The notes under the pieces were generated by a model, which was not told where the DNA came from, did not search any database, and saw nothing but the letters and a program-made list of their open reading frames with translations. DNA of 64,000 bases, from NCBI RefSeq assembly GCF_000308715.1, contig NZ_BAGH01000614.1, positions 18,683-82,682 on the forward strand, given 5' to 3'. This DNA comes from Nocardia tenerifensis NBRC 101015. GTDB taxonomy: Bacteria; Actinomycetota; Actinomycetes; Mycobacteriales; Mycobacteriaceae. The first letter of the stretch is position 1. Every line of letters starts with the position of its first letter. Of the stretch, positions 1 through 8,091 are shown in pieces. The translations under genes were made by a program, and so were the position numbers.

Positions 1-6
1 AGGTCG

Positions 7-22
7 AGTGAGCCAGCTCACT
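7..22. promoter_or_regulatory. Inverted repeat upstream of MFS gene, candidate operator
   Basis: Perfect 7-bp inverted repeat AGTGAGC-CA-GCTCACT at the extreme left edge, 220 bp before the MFS start. A second palindrome, AAACGCGTTT, lies at 45-54. The architecture suits a TetR-family operator, and exporters of this type often have a divergent tetR gene, which would lie outside the window. Function is inferred. Confidence 0.4.
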
Positions 23-241
23 ATTCGATCTTGTTTACTCGCGAAAACGCGTTTGAACAGCGGTTTCGCCTCAGTTTAGACCCCGCTCAACCGAAAAATC
101 CGGTGAATCTTGTCGGTACCGAACGGTTTACTGGTGCACACGCGATGAGTTCGAGCTTCCGAGTCCGTCTCAATCACTGTGGCACCGGGAACCCGGAGCC
201 CCGCACATCACCATCGAACGTCTGAGCCCGGAGGTAACCCG

Positions 242-1705
242 ATGTCCGTCGATATATCCGCTCCCGCGAAGGGAGGACGGACGCCGCTCGTGATCCGGGT
301 ATTGGTACTCGCGACCTTCGTGGTGATCCTGAACGAGACCATCATGATCAACGCGATCCCGCGGCTCATGGAGGATCTCCAGGTCACCGAGCGCGCGGCG
401 CAGTGGGTCTCCACCGCGTTCATGCTCACGATGGCGGCCATCATCCCCACGACCGGCTGGTTCCTGCAACGGGTTTCGACCCGCCGGGCCTACGCGACGG
501 CGATGAGCGTCTTCCTGGCAGGCACCGCGCTCTCGGCCATCGCGCCCTCGTTCGAGGTGCTGCTGCTCGGCCGGATCGTGCAGGCCGGCGGCACCGCGGT
601 GATGATGCCGCTGCTGATGACCACGCTGATGACCGTCGTGCCCGAACAGGACCGCGGCCGGGTGATGGGCAACGTCACCCTCGCCATCTCGGTGGCTCCC
701 GCGATGGGTCCGGTCATCTCCGGTCTCGTCCTGCAAATCGGTTCGTGGCGTTGGCTTTTCGTGCTGGTGCTGCCGATCACGGCGGTGGTCGCCTGGCTCG
801 GCCTCCGGCAGCTGGAGAACGTCGGTGAGCCGCAGGCCGGCGCCATCGACTGGGCCAGCGTCGTGCTGGCCGCGCTCGGCTTCGGCGGCCTGGTGTTCGG
901 GCTCAGCCGCTTCGAGGCAGGCAACCTCACCGCTCCGGCCCTGATCGTCGCCGCGGGCGCGGCGCTGATCGCCGGGTTCGTGTTCCGTCAGCTTCGCCTG
1001 CAGCGCACCGGAACTCCGCTGCTCGACCTGCGGGTCCTGCTGGCGGGCACCTACACCAAGGCGCTGGTGCTGATGTCGGTCGCGTTCATGGCGATGCTCG
1101 GCTCGATGATCCTGCTCCCGCTGTACCTGCAGAACCTGCGCGGCCTCAGCCCGCTGGCGACCGGCCTGCTGGTGATGCCCGGCGGTATGGCGATGGGTCT
1201 GCTCGGCCCCACCATCGGAAAGCTGTTCGACCGGTTCGGCGGACGACCGCTGGTGATCCCCGGCTCGATCGGCATCGCCGTCGCGCTGGCCGGGTTCACC
1301 CAGATCTCGATGACCATGCCGTACTGGCAGCTGCTCGGCCTGCACATCCTGCTGATGCTGTCGCTGGCCGCGGCCTTCACGCCGGTGTTCACCCTCGGCC
1401 TCGGCGCGCTCACCCAGGATCTGTACTCGCACGGCAGCTCCATGCTGGGCACCCTGCAGCAGGTCGCCGCGGCCTTCGGCACCGCGCTGGTGGTGACCGT
1501 GATGTCGGCCAGGAGCAGCTCGCTCGTCGACGACGGGATCGACGCGGTCACCGCGCATCTGGACGGCATGAAGCTGGCCTTCCTCGTCTCCGCCGTCCTG
1601 GCGCTCGTCGTGATCGTGATGGCGGTCCTGCTGCCGAACCGGTCGACCGCGCATGCGGAGTCCGACGAAATCGAGACTGCCGCACCCGAATTGGTGAAAG
1701 GCTGA
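242..1705 (+). CDS. MFS drug exporter, DHA2 (14-TM) family
   Basis: A 487-residue, strongly hydrophobic protein with the layout of DHA2-family drug:proton antiporters in the cytoplasmic membrane. It has a short N-terminal cytoplasmic segment, then TM1 carrying the LNETIMINAIP stretch, which corresponds to the family's motif after TM1 (usually LD.TIVNVALP). It also has the W-stretch AQWVSTAFML, the antiporter motif C-like PAMGPVISG, and about 14 predicted membrane spans. The ATG at 242 is chosen because GGAGG (230-234) sits 7 nt upstream; an upstream in-frame GTG at 179 has no ribosome-binding site. The substrate cannot be read from the sequence. It is a single gene with its own terminator (1722-1760) and a candidate operator at 7-22. 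Confidence 0.85.
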   Translation: MSVDISAPAKGGRTPLVIRVLVLATFVVILNETIMINAIPRLMEDLQVTERAAQWVSTAFMLTMAAIIPTTGWFLQRVSTRRAYATAMSVFLAGTALSAIAPSFEVLLLGRIVQAGGTAVMMPLLMTTLMTVVPEQDRGRVMGNVTLAISVAPAMGPVISGLVLQIGSWRWLFVLVLPITAVVAWLGLRQLENVGEPQAGAIDWASVVLAALGFGGLVFGLSRFEAGNLTAPALIVAAGAALIAGFVFRQLRLQRTGTPLLDLRVLLAGTYTKALVLMSVAFMAMLGSMILLPLYLQNLRGLSPLATGLLVMPGGMAMGLLGPTIGKLFDRFGGRPLVIPGSIGIAVALAGFTQISMTMPYWQLLGLHILLMLSLAAAFTPVFTLGLGALTQDLYSHGSSMLGTLQQVAAAFGTALVVTVMSARSSSLVDDGIDAVTAHLDGMKLAFLVSAVLALVVIVMAVLLPNRSTAHAESDEIETAAPELVKG

Positions 1706-1721
1706 GACCTAGTACGACACA

Positions 1722-1760
1722 CCGAAACCCCCGGCTGTGCGCGCATGCCGGGGGTTTCGG
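1722..1760 (+). terminator. Strong hairpin terminator after MFS gene
   Basis: Perfect 13-bp stem (CCGAAACCCCCGG paired with CCGGGGGTTTCGG) around a 13-nt loop, starting 17 bp after the MFS stop. There is no long T-tract, as is usual for actinobacterial terminators. It separates the exporter from the peptidase gene. Confidence 0.8.
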
Positions 1761-1792
1761 CGTTTCGCGTCCCCGGTCCGCGCACCAGTTTT

Positions 1793-1809
1793 CCCCAGTT
1801 CGACTGGGG
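1793..1809. repeat. Short inverted repeat upstream of M28 peptidase
   Basis: CCCCAGT-TCG-ACTGGGG, a perfect 7-bp inverted repeat with a 3-nt centre, 70 bp upstream of the peptidase start. It could be an operator or a leader hairpin. Nothing else supports a role. Confidence 0.3.
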
Positions 1810-1879
1810 TTTCACCGATGTGACATGCGCGCTTAATCTCCGTCCACCGGGATTTGTCCGTCCCTTTGGAGGAGCCCCC

Positions 1880-3424
1880 ATGCATCACATCTTCCGCCGT
1901 GCCACGGCTGTTCGCATTGTCGCCGCAGCCACCGCTCTGCCCCTCGCTCTAACCCTCGCGCTCGCCGGGACCACGCACGCCGATCCGGGCGCGCCGCCCG
2001 AGCGTCAACTGGCCGACTCGGTCAAGGCGCCCAACATCAAACGGCACCTGCAGGAGCTCCAGAACATCGCCAACGCCAACGGCGGCACCCGCGCCTCGGG
2101 TACGCCCGGCTTCGACAAATCCAGTGACTACGTGGCAGGCCAGCTCCGCGGCGCGGGCTACCAGGTGACGGTGCAGAAGTTCGACTTCCCGTTCTTCCGC
2201 GAGAAGTCGACCGCGGCCATGTCCCAGGTCTCGCCCGACGCCAAAACCTACAAGCCGACCACGCCCGGCAGCAGCGAAGTCGGCGACTTCGCCACCCTGA
2301 CCTACTCCGGTTCCGGGAACGTGCAGGCCACGGTGCAGGCCGTCGATCTCACCCTGCCGCCGACACCGGAGCCGAGCTCGACCTCCGGCTGTGAGGCACA
2401 GGATTTCGCGGGCTTCACCGCGGGCAATATCGCGCTGCTGCAGCGCGGCACCTGCCCCTTCGCCGACAAGGCCCGCAATGCCCAGAACGCGGGCGCCGTC
2501 GGTGTGATCATCTTCAACGAGGGCCAGCCCGGCCGGACCGACGCGTTCGCCGGCACCCTCGGCGGCCCCGGCTTCAACATTCCGGTGGTCGGCGCGAGCT
2601 TCGCCGTCGGCCAGGATCTCGCCTCCCCGGCCAACACGGTCGTCAAGCTGAAGACCGACACCGAGAGCACCACCCGCACGACCAACAACATCGTGGCCGA
2701 GACCAAGCGCGGCAACGCCGACAAGGTCGTGATGGCGGGGGCGCACCTCGACTCCGTGCTCGCCGGGCCCGGCATCAACGACAACGGCTCCGGCACCGCG
2801 GGTCTGCTCGAGGTCGCGCTGCAGTTCGCCAAGGTGCCGCCGAAGAACAAGGTGCGCTTCGCCTGGTGGGGCGCCGAGGAACTCGGCCTGCTCGGATCCG
2901 AGCACTATGTGGCGAGTCTGTCGGAGGCCGACCGCAGCAAGATCGCGCTGTACGGCAACTACGACATGATCGCCTCGCCCAACTACGCCTACATGATCTA
3001 TGACGGCAGCGCGGGACCGGCCGGATCGGTCGAGATCGAGAAGAACCTGGCTCGCTACTTCGACTTCCTGAAGATCCCGCACGTACCCACCGCGCTCGAC
3101 GGGCGCTCGGACTACGGCCCGTTCATGGCGGTCGGCATCCCGTCCGGTGGCCTGTTCACCGGTGCGGAAGGCATCAAGACGCCCGAGGAGCAGCAGATGT
3201 TCGGCGGCGAGGCGGGCAAGGCCTACGACGCCTGCTACCACTCGGCCTGCGACACGATCAACAACATCAACGACAAGGCGTTGACGGTGAACACCGGCGC
3301 CATCGCCTACTCGACGGCCACCTTCGCCTTCAGCGATAACCCGCCCAGCCGCACCCCGGTGGCGAAGACCGCGCCCCAGCAGCGCGGCAAGGCGGACAGC
3401 CACCGCGGCGGGCTCGCCCTCTGA
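1880..3424 (+). CDS. Secreted M28-family zinc aminopeptidase with PA domain
   Basis: A 514-residue exported metallopeptidase. The ATG at 1880 follows GGAGGAG (1868-1874). A signal peptide (residues 1-34, ending TTHA) has no lipobox. A PA insert domain follows (about 150-255, with GTCPFADKARNA), then the M28 catalytic domain. The co-catalytic zinc ligands expected for M28 are visible as H289 (GAHLDS), D301 (NDNGSG), E334 (GAEELGLLGS), D362 (NYDM) and H454 (CYHSACD), with E333 as general base. All catalytic residues are present, so the enzyme should be active and release N-terminal amino acids outside the cell. The gene stands alone between a terminator and an unrelated downstream gene. Confidence 0.9.
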   Translation: MHHIFRRATAVRIVAAATALPLALTLALAGTTHADPGAPPERQLADSVKAPNIKRHLQELQNIANANGGTRASGTPGFDKSSDYVAGQLRGAGYQVTVQKFDFPFFREKSTAAMSQVSPDAKTYKPTTPGSSEVGDFATLTYSGSGNVQATVQAVDLTLPPTPEPSSTSGCEAQDFAGFTAGNIALLQRGTCPFADKARNAQNAGAVGVIIFNEGQPGRTDAFAGTLGGPGFNIPVVGASFAVGQDLASPANTVVKLKTDTESTTRTTNNIVAETKRGNADKVVMAGAHLDSVLAGPGINDNGSGTAGLLEVALQFAKVPPKNKVRFAWWGAEELGLLGSEHYVASLSEADRSKIALYGNYDMIASPNYAYMIYDGSAGPAGSVEIEKNLARYFDFLKIPHVPTALDGRSDYGPFMAVGIPSGGLFTGAEGIKTPEEQQMFGGEAGKAYDACYHSACDTINNINDKALTVNTGAIAYSTATFAFSDNPPSRTPVAKTAPQQRGKADSHRGGLAL

Positions 3425-3570
3425 GGACGGCGACTCGCGCCCGCTGAGTCCGGCGACTTCAGCGGATCCCACGCGACCCGGCGGGACATCCCGCCGGGTC
3501 GCTCTCTGCTGAGCGCCCGGACTAACCTCGAGTTCGACGTGTTTCGGACTTGCTACGGAGGTTCATGGTC

Positions 3571-3951
3571 ATGTGGGATTCGCTGCCGGTGGGTGCGGCC
3601 GACGGCTCCTCCGCCGCGCTGACGCGGGAGCAGATGGCGGAGCTGATCGGTGGGCGAGCCGGAGCCGCAATGGTTTTCGGTGAACCGGTGACGGCGGACG
3701 GGCTCACCATCGTCCCCGTCGCGCGGGCGGGCATCGGTTTCGGCGGGGCGGACGGTGGGATCATCGGCGGTGGTACCGATATCAGGCCGCTCGGGTACAT
3801 CGAGATTCGAGATGGTGTCGCGCGCTACCGGCCGATCCGCGATATCTGGGGGAGGGTCGGCGCGCCATTGACCGCGCTGGCCGCCGGTGCCGCCGCGTCA
3901 TTGGCGGTTCGCTCGCTCCTCGATCTTCGCCGCCGACCCCGCCGGTTCTGA
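3571..3951 (+). CDS. GerW/YtfJ-like family protein
   Basis: A 126-residue protein resembling the GerW family (YtfJ in Bacillus). It keeps the family core FGEPV...GLTIVPVARAGIGFGGG-like and the PLGYIEI motif, followed by a C-terminal hydrophobic segment (ALAAGAAASLAVRSLL) and an arginine-rich tail, which suggests membrane association. The ATG at 3571 is 9 nt after GGAGG (3557-3561); ATG 3565 is the alternative. In Bacillus YtfJ acts in spore germination, but homologues are widespread in non-sporulating actinobacteria with no known role, so only the family is assigned. Confidence 0.65.
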   Translation: MWDSLPVGAADGSSAALTREQMAELIGGRAGAAMVFGEPVTADGLTIVPVARAGIGFGGADGGIIGGGTDIRPLGYIEIRDGVARYRPIRDIWGRVGAPLTALAAGAAASLAVRSLLDLRRRPRRF

Positions 3952-4183
3952 GCCCCGCTCGGCGGCGACACTGCCTGCGTCGTCGGCAGCATGCTGCGTC
4001 GGTGCACCCGCGCGTCGGCGACACCCCCGTCCATGCCGGGGCACCCGCCCGGCATACAATTGTTGCTGCGGCGGTGGGGCTCGCCGCTCCGGACGCAGGA
4101 TTCGGAACAACCGCGGGCATAGCCGGCCAACAGTCCCTACCCCATCCCTCCGCCCCCGGGCGGCCATGGAGTAGGAGACCGCT

Positions 4184-4675
4184 GTGCACATCGACCCGCG
4201 ACACGACCTGTGCGTCGATTCGGATATCGACATTCACAACCCTGACCAGCGCGGCGAGCTCGCGCACACGCACGGCACGGTGCTCGGCGTGATCGCGGCC
4301 GGCGGCGCGCTCGGGGCGCTGGCCCGCGACGGCCTCACCCTCGCCTGGCCCACGCCGACCGGTGGATTCCCGTGGGCGGTGTTCATGATCAACGTAGCCG
4401 GGAGTTTCCTGCTCGGCTTGCTCATGGTGGTGATCACCGAGATCCGCCCCGCCCACCCGTTGGTGCGCCCGTTCCTCGGCGTCGGCGTGCTCGGCGGCTT
4501 CACCACCTTCTCCACCTACGCCAACGACATCCGCGCCCTGCTCCACCCCGACACGATCGTCGTAGCCGTCGTCTACCTCCTCGCGACCTTGCTCGCCGCC
4601 CTGGCCGCGACCACCCTCGCGATGAAACTCGCCCGCACCGCCGCCCGCCTCACCCAGCGGGAGATGGTCCGATGA
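4184..4675 (+). CDS. crcB: Fluoride channel CrcB/Fluc, first subunit
   Basis: A 163-residue, four-helix membrane protein of the Fluc/CrcB fluoride exporter family. An N-terminal extension of about 28 residues precedes TM1 (GVIAAGGALGALARDGL). The family signature GGFTTFSTY sits in the TM3 region, and N(V/I)AGSFLLG carries the conserved Asn. The GTG start is 6 nt downstream of AGGAG (4173-4177). The stop overlaps the next start (ATGA), so this subunit and the following one are translationally coupled and probably form an antiparallel heterodimer, as in other paired CrcB systems. No fluoride riboswitch was recognised in the 232 bp upstream. Confidence 0.9.
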   Translation: MHIDPRHDLCVDSDIDIHNPDQRGELAHTHGTVLGVIAAGGALGALARDGLTLAWPTPTGGFPWAVFMINVAGSFLLGLLMVVITEIRPAHPLVRPFLGVGVLGGFTTFSTYANDIRALLHPDTIVVAVVYLLATLLAALAATTLAMKLARTAARLTQREMVR

Positions 4676-5034
4676 ACACACTGCTCGTGATCCTCGGCGC
4701 AGCCGTAGGCGCCCCCCTCCGCTATCTCATCGATCGCGCCGTCCAACTACGCCACGACAGCCGCTTCCCCTGGGGCACCCTCCTCATCAACGCCTCCGGC
4801 AGCCTCCTCCTCGGCGCCCTACTCGGCGCAGACCTCTCCACCCCCTGGATCTCCTTGGCCGCCACCGGTTTCTGCGGCGCCTTCACCACCTACAGCACCT
4901 TCACCTATGAAACCATCCGCCTAGCCGAGCAATCCGCCTACCGCCCCGCCCTCCTCAACATAACCACCAGCGTGACCACCGCCCTGATCGCCGCCTCGAT
5001 CGGCTACGCCACCACCCAAACCCTCCACGGCTGA
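4672..5034 (+). CDS. crcB: Fluoride channel CrcB/Fluc, second subunit
   Basis: A 120-residue second Fluc subunit, starting inside the stop codon of the first (ATGA). It has four predicted helices, the NASGSLLLG motif and the GFCGAFTTYSTFTYE signature, which is the conserved G-x-TT-x-ST core lining the fluoride pore. It is shorter than its partner because it lacks the N-terminal extension. Paired heterodimeric arrangements are typical of Gram-positive bacteria. It ends 5 bp from the convergent Fic gene. Confidence 0.9.
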   Translation: MNTLLVILGAAVGAPLRYLIDRAVQLRHDSRFPWGTLLINASGSLLLGALLGADLSTPWISLAATGFCGAFTTYSTFTYETIRLAEQSAYRPALLNITTSVTTALIAASIGYATTQTLHG

Positions 5035-5039
5035 CACCG

Positions 5040-6179
5040 CTACACAGCGGCATACGGGTCCTTCAACGTCGTTGGCGTATGGGCGATCTCCAGCGCGGAC
5101 TCCGGAAACTTCGAGCCTGCCACGTAAAACCGTGCCCGCGTGCGCCCCACCGGCGACAAAACCTCCCGCCGCACAAGCTCGCGCAGATCCCGCTGCGCCT
5201 GCTGAAGATTCAACCCCTCGTTCTGCTCGTAACGGCTGCGGCGCACGCGTCCGGACATCGCGACGTCGTGCATCGCCGTTACCAGCCGCTCGTCCACACT
5301 CTCGCGAGTAGTGAAGTCGGCCAACGCCTCCCACACGCGCCCCGAACGCACGAACCGCGCGTGCACGGTCTGCGTCTGCTGGTGGTAAGCGACCAGATTG
5401 AACCGAATCCACTCCGACACATCCTGATTCGGCCGATACTCGCTGCCCCGCCGCCCCAGCACCTGGTAGTACTCCCACGTGTTGCCCGGTCGACCCAGCC
5501 ACGCCTCGATCGACGAGAACTCCGGAGCCAGCACCCCTTCTCGCGCGATCATCAACGTCTGCAGCGACCGCGACATCCGCCCATTCCCATCGGCCCACGG
5601 ATGAATCGACACCAACTGCAGATGCGCCATAGCCGCCCGAACCAGTGGATGCGCCCCCGACTCGACATTGAGCCACTCCACCAACTCCGCCATCAACCCC
5701 GGCACCGCCGCAGCCTCCGGGGCGGTATAAGCCGCAATACTCGTATCCCGCACATCGGTCACGTAAACCGCCCCCCGCCGCCACTGCCCAGCCGGCCGCC
5801 GAGCCGCATGCCGATGCCCCTGCAACATCCAGTGCAGCGCGTTGAGAAGTCCCTTGCTGTACGAGAAGTCCTCGACATCGTGCAGGGTCTGGATGTAAGT
5901 CATGGTTTGCTCGTAGGCCAGAGTCTCCGCCCGGTTCTCCTCGGATACATCGACGTCGCGCTCTCCGGCGATCAAATCCTCGACGTCGACGGTAGAGACT
6001 TTGAAGCCCTCGATGGAGTTCGATGCGGCCACCGCGTCCGCGGTCAGGAACTTCCGCAGACCCCCGGTCCAACCGGCTGGGGCGCTCTGCAGCTGATGAC
6101 GCAGGGTATCGCGCATGCGATCGACGTCGGACAGCACCCGCTCATCCGCCACGCTCAAGTCGGGAGTCGGAAACAGCAC
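5040..6179 (-). CDS. Fic family protein (probable AMP-transferase) with C-terminal winged helix
   Basis: A 379-residue Fic-domain protein. The catalytic motif HPWADGNGRMSR matches HPFx(D/E)GNGRxxR, so it should transfer AMP from ATP to a hydroxyl side chain of a target. The inhibitory-helix signature S-N-S-I-E-G lies N-terminal to the Fic core, giving a class II self-inhibited architecture. The C-terminal segment (RRSRYEQNEGLNLQQAQRDLRELV) looks like a winged-helix DNA-binding domain. The start is GTG with no clear ribosome-binding site. A perfect 19-bp palindrome lies 15 bp upstream, which suggests autoregulation. The target is unknown, and no small antitoxin partner is adjacent. Confidence 0.85.
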   Translation of the reverse strand: MLFPTPDLSVADERVLSDVDRMRDTLRHQLQSAPAGWTGGLRKFLTADAVAASNSIEGFKVSTVDVEDLIAGERDVDVSEENRAETLAYEQTMTYIQTLHDVEDFSYSKGLLNALHWMLQGHRHAARRPAGQWRRGAVYVTDVRDTSIAAYTAPEAAAVPGLMAELVEWLNVESGAHPLVRAAMAHLQLVSIHPWADGNGRMSRSLQTLMIAREGVLAPEFSSIEAWLGRPGNTWEYYQVLGRRGSEYRPNQDVSEWIRFNLVAYHQQTQTVHARFVRSGRVWEALADFTTRESVDERLVTAMHDVAMSGRVRRSRYEQNEGLNLQQAQRDLRELVRREVLSPVGRTRARFYVAGSKFPESALEIAHTPTTLKDPYAAV

Positions 6180-6194
6180 ACGTCAACAGTAGGG

Positions 6195-6213
6195 TGACGT
6201 AATCATTACGTCA
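6195..6213. promoter_or_regulatory. Perfect 19-bp palindrome at Fic promoter
   Basis: TGACGTAAT-C-ATTACGTCA: two perfect 9-bp arms around one central base, 15 bp before the GTG of the Fic gene and 18 bp from the stop of the TetR gene. It is an AT-rich element in a GC-rich setting and the likely operator for the Fic gene, possibly bound by the Fic protein's own winged helix. Confidence 0.6.
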
Positions 6214-6231
6214 AGGCATATGGCCGGGGTG

Positions 6232-7161
6232 TCAGCGACCCCGGTCACGCTCTATTTCTAGCTGCAGTTCCCGTACGACGCTGGCGGCAGCGTTGACGCG
6301 AGCTTCGATGGGGACCTCGGCGTACTCGCTGTCCGATACCCCTTCGGTCATTGCCAATAGCATCGACGTGAAACTGATCGCCGGCGGCGACCACTTTTGA
6401 GCTGAGCCGGTTGAGAATGGATCGAAGGGAATGGGGCCGACTTCGAACGTGGGCACCTGCAGTCCCGCCAGGGTGCCGGTGCTCCGTAGCACCATGCCCT
6501 CCATGACGGCTGACCCGCTTGCTGCCAGCGTGGACCATGGTTTGGCCGGCGGCGGAGGTACGAACTCGGTCCGTACCCGCCGACCGAGTGCAGAGCCCAT
6601 CGCGCTGTAGAACCGCGACATCTGGTCGATGAACCGCTGTTGCGTCTTGTGGATCTCGTGCTCCAGTCGTCCACGCATCGGTTCCGAGTACGATAAGACC
6701 GCGGCAGACAGTGACATATACGTGCGCCACGTGCGGCGGCGTTCGATACTGTCGTAGTTTGCTTGAGCGCCTTGTCGGCAGACCTCGACAATCGCTCGTT
6801 CTCGTCCACGCTGTGTGCTCAACAGCTCTGGAAAATGCTCAACGACGCCTGTCAGTGCGTCCAGCGCGGCATCGAGCGTCGGTCCGTCGAGAACGGAAGG
6901 AGAAGACTCCGGATGAGCGGCAAGCTCCAGTAGGAGGTCTTCGAAGAACTGATCCCGTTTCGGCCAGATGCGGTACACCGCGCTTCGGGCAACACCGGAC
7001 ATGGCGACAATCGCGTCGAGCGGAATGTGCTGGAGGCTGACCGTTAACCCCCGTTCGTTCACAAGGTGGGCCGCGGTGGCCAGCATCGTCTCCCGAACGT
7101 CGTCTGCCGTCATCCTGGCGCGGCGTGGATCGAGTGGATCACGGGCGAACGCTGCAGACAT
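6232..7161 (-). CDS. TetR-family transcriptional regulator (large)
   Basis: A 309-residue regulator, longer than the usual 190-220. The N-terminal HTH has the TetR pattern (IPLDAIVAMSGVARSAVYRIWPKRDQFFEDLL, about residues 46-77). The long C-terminal effector domain has no recognised ligand signature, although the family layout resembles TetR proteins of mycolate actinomycetes. A candidate operator (7186-7204) lies directly upstream, so autorepression is likely. The regulated partner could be the Fic gene downstream or the divergent small-protein/membrane-protein pair. Confidence 0.8.
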   Translation of the reverse strand: MSAAFARDPLDPRRARMTADDVRETMLATAAHLVNERGLTVSLQHIPLDAIVAMSGVARSAVYRIWPKRDQFFEDLLLELAAHPESSPSVLDGPTLDAALDALTGVVEHFPELLSTQRGRERAIVEVCRQGAQANYDSIERRRTWRTYMSLSAAVLSYSEPMRGRLEHEIHKTQQRFIDQMSRFYSAMGSALGRRVRTEFVPPPPAKPWSTLAASGSAVMEGMVLRSTGTLAGLQVPTFEVGPIPFDPFSTGSAQKWSPPAISFTSMLLAMTEGVSDSEYAEVPIEARVNAAASVVRELQLEIERDRGR

Positions 7162-7185
7162 GACTACAGAGCCTACCCTAAGATT

Positions 7186-7204
7186 TTGGGATACTCTGTC
7201 CCAA
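7186..7204. promoter_or_regulatory. Candidate TetR operator
   Basis: TTGGGA-TACTCTG-TCCCAA, a 6-bp inverted repeat with a 7-nt centre, 24 bp upstream of the tetR start and about 125 bp before the divergent small ORF. It is placed to autoregulate tetR. Confidence 0.45.
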
Positions 7205-7328
7205 CATCTAAGGACGCTGAGTCATCGAGTACGATATCGACGCTCGGGCGCAGGGGCAGGCGTGTACTGCTGCCACCTGCACTGAGACGCGCACGTTCCG
7301 CATCAGGACCAAGCTCGAGGAGCCACGC

Positions 7329-7526
7329 ATGGCGCAAGACCGCGGCCGAAATCGCAAGCTCACCGTCACTGTCGAGGTAGGCCACGGTGATAAGCTGAAC
7401 AGCCAGCATCCCGCACAGATCGAGGGCGAACCGCCGGTGGAGGAGATCTTGCTGACACCCCGCCGCAAGCGTGACCGGAATACAAAGTGGACTTGGGCCA
7501 GGTCTGGTGGCGGTAGTGGAAAATAA
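7329..7526 (+). CDS. Small basic protein of unknown function
   Basis: A 65-residue, Lys/Arg-rich protein not recognised as any family. It has a good start: GAGGAG about 7 nt before ATG 7329. It opens with a basic stretch and a probable beta strand (KLTVTVEV), has an acidic middle and a basic C-terminus. Its stop overlaps the probable start of the following membrane protein, so the two are likely co-translated. Codon use is less GC-extreme than in neighbouring genes, in line with an acquired island. Confidence 0.45.
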   Translation: MAQDRGRNRKLTVTVEVGHGDKLNSQHPAQIEGEPPVEEILLTPRRKRDRNTKWTWARSGGGSGK

Positions 7527-8091
7527 TGTATCGGCTGGGAAAGAGCTACCAGCGCAGGCTCGGAATTCCGCTGATGAAGCGACGGAGATGGTTCGTGTCG
7601 TCGAGGAGGGCGAACTCGATGTGGTTTCGGACTATCTCGATAAAGAGCTAGCAGTAGCGTGGCTCCGGAAGTCATCCTTCGAGACACGGGCTTTTCCGAT
7701 CGTTACGATGGACGTCGGATTGGTCACGCTCTACCTGACCTTGATCAAGACGCTCGATCTGAAACTTGTGACACAGGAGGGCTGGCCGCACACGCTTGCG
7801 ATTCTCATTGTCGTGGCTGCGTCGCTGTCTATTCTGTTCGCCGCTCTGACGGCGTTTCCTTTGCCCTATGCTGCTTACAGCCCCGACGGTTTCGATGAAC
7901 TGTTCGAGGAGATATTGCAGAAGAAGCATGCTGCTCACGCGCAGTATATTGTAGAGCGAAAGATCCAGGCATACAGGAGTGCCTGGATCTCGAATCGGAT
8001 AAAAGCGGCCTTTGTATTTGCTTCCTTCTTTTTCATGGCGACGCTTGCTGGTCTTCTCATTGCCGCAATTATTATATCTTTTGAGCGCTAA
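7516..8091 (+). CDS. Three-helix membrane protein, possibly PycTM/effector-like
   Basis: About 191 residues with three hydrophobic helices: one near FPIVTMDVGLVTLYLTLI, a second at LAILIVVAASLSILFAALTAF and a third at AFVFASFFFMATLAGLLIAAIII. A charged helical region precedes the first helix and an amphipathic linker (EEILQKKHAAHAQYIVERKIQAYR) lies between the second and third. This layout resembles the small membrane effectors found with nucleotide-based anti-phage systems (PycTM-like), but the similarity is judged by eye and no cyclase gene is visible. The start is uncertain: GTG 7516 is chosen because it overlaps the previous stop; GTG 7471 and ATG 7588 are alternatives. Its stop shares 4 bp with the convergent peptidase-like gene. 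Confidence 0.5.
   Translation: MENNVSAGKELPAQARNSADEATEMVRVVEEGELDVVSDYLDKELAVAWLRKSSFETRAFPIVTMDVGLVTLYLTLIKTLDLKLVTQEGWPHTLAILIVVAASLSILFAALTAFPLPYAAYSPDGFDELFEEILQKKHAAHAQYIVERKIQAYRSAWISNRIKAAFVFASFFFMATLAGLLIAAIIISFER

Noticed and set aside
170..1654. Very long antisense frames opposite real genes, such as this one and similar frames at 1949-3472, 35268-37685 and 37836-39905
   Set aside because: High-GC codon bias leaves long antisense frames open. Their products are Arg/Gly/His-rich and lack motifs, while the plus strands encode clear families.
3952..4183. Fluoride riboswitch before the crcB pair
   Set aside because: No sequence matching the conserved crcB RNA motif was found in the 232-bp gap.
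7173..7409. 78-codon minus-strand frame between tetR and the small ORF
   Set aside because: No ribosome-binding site, covers the tetR operator, and overlaps the better-supported plus-strand small ORF.
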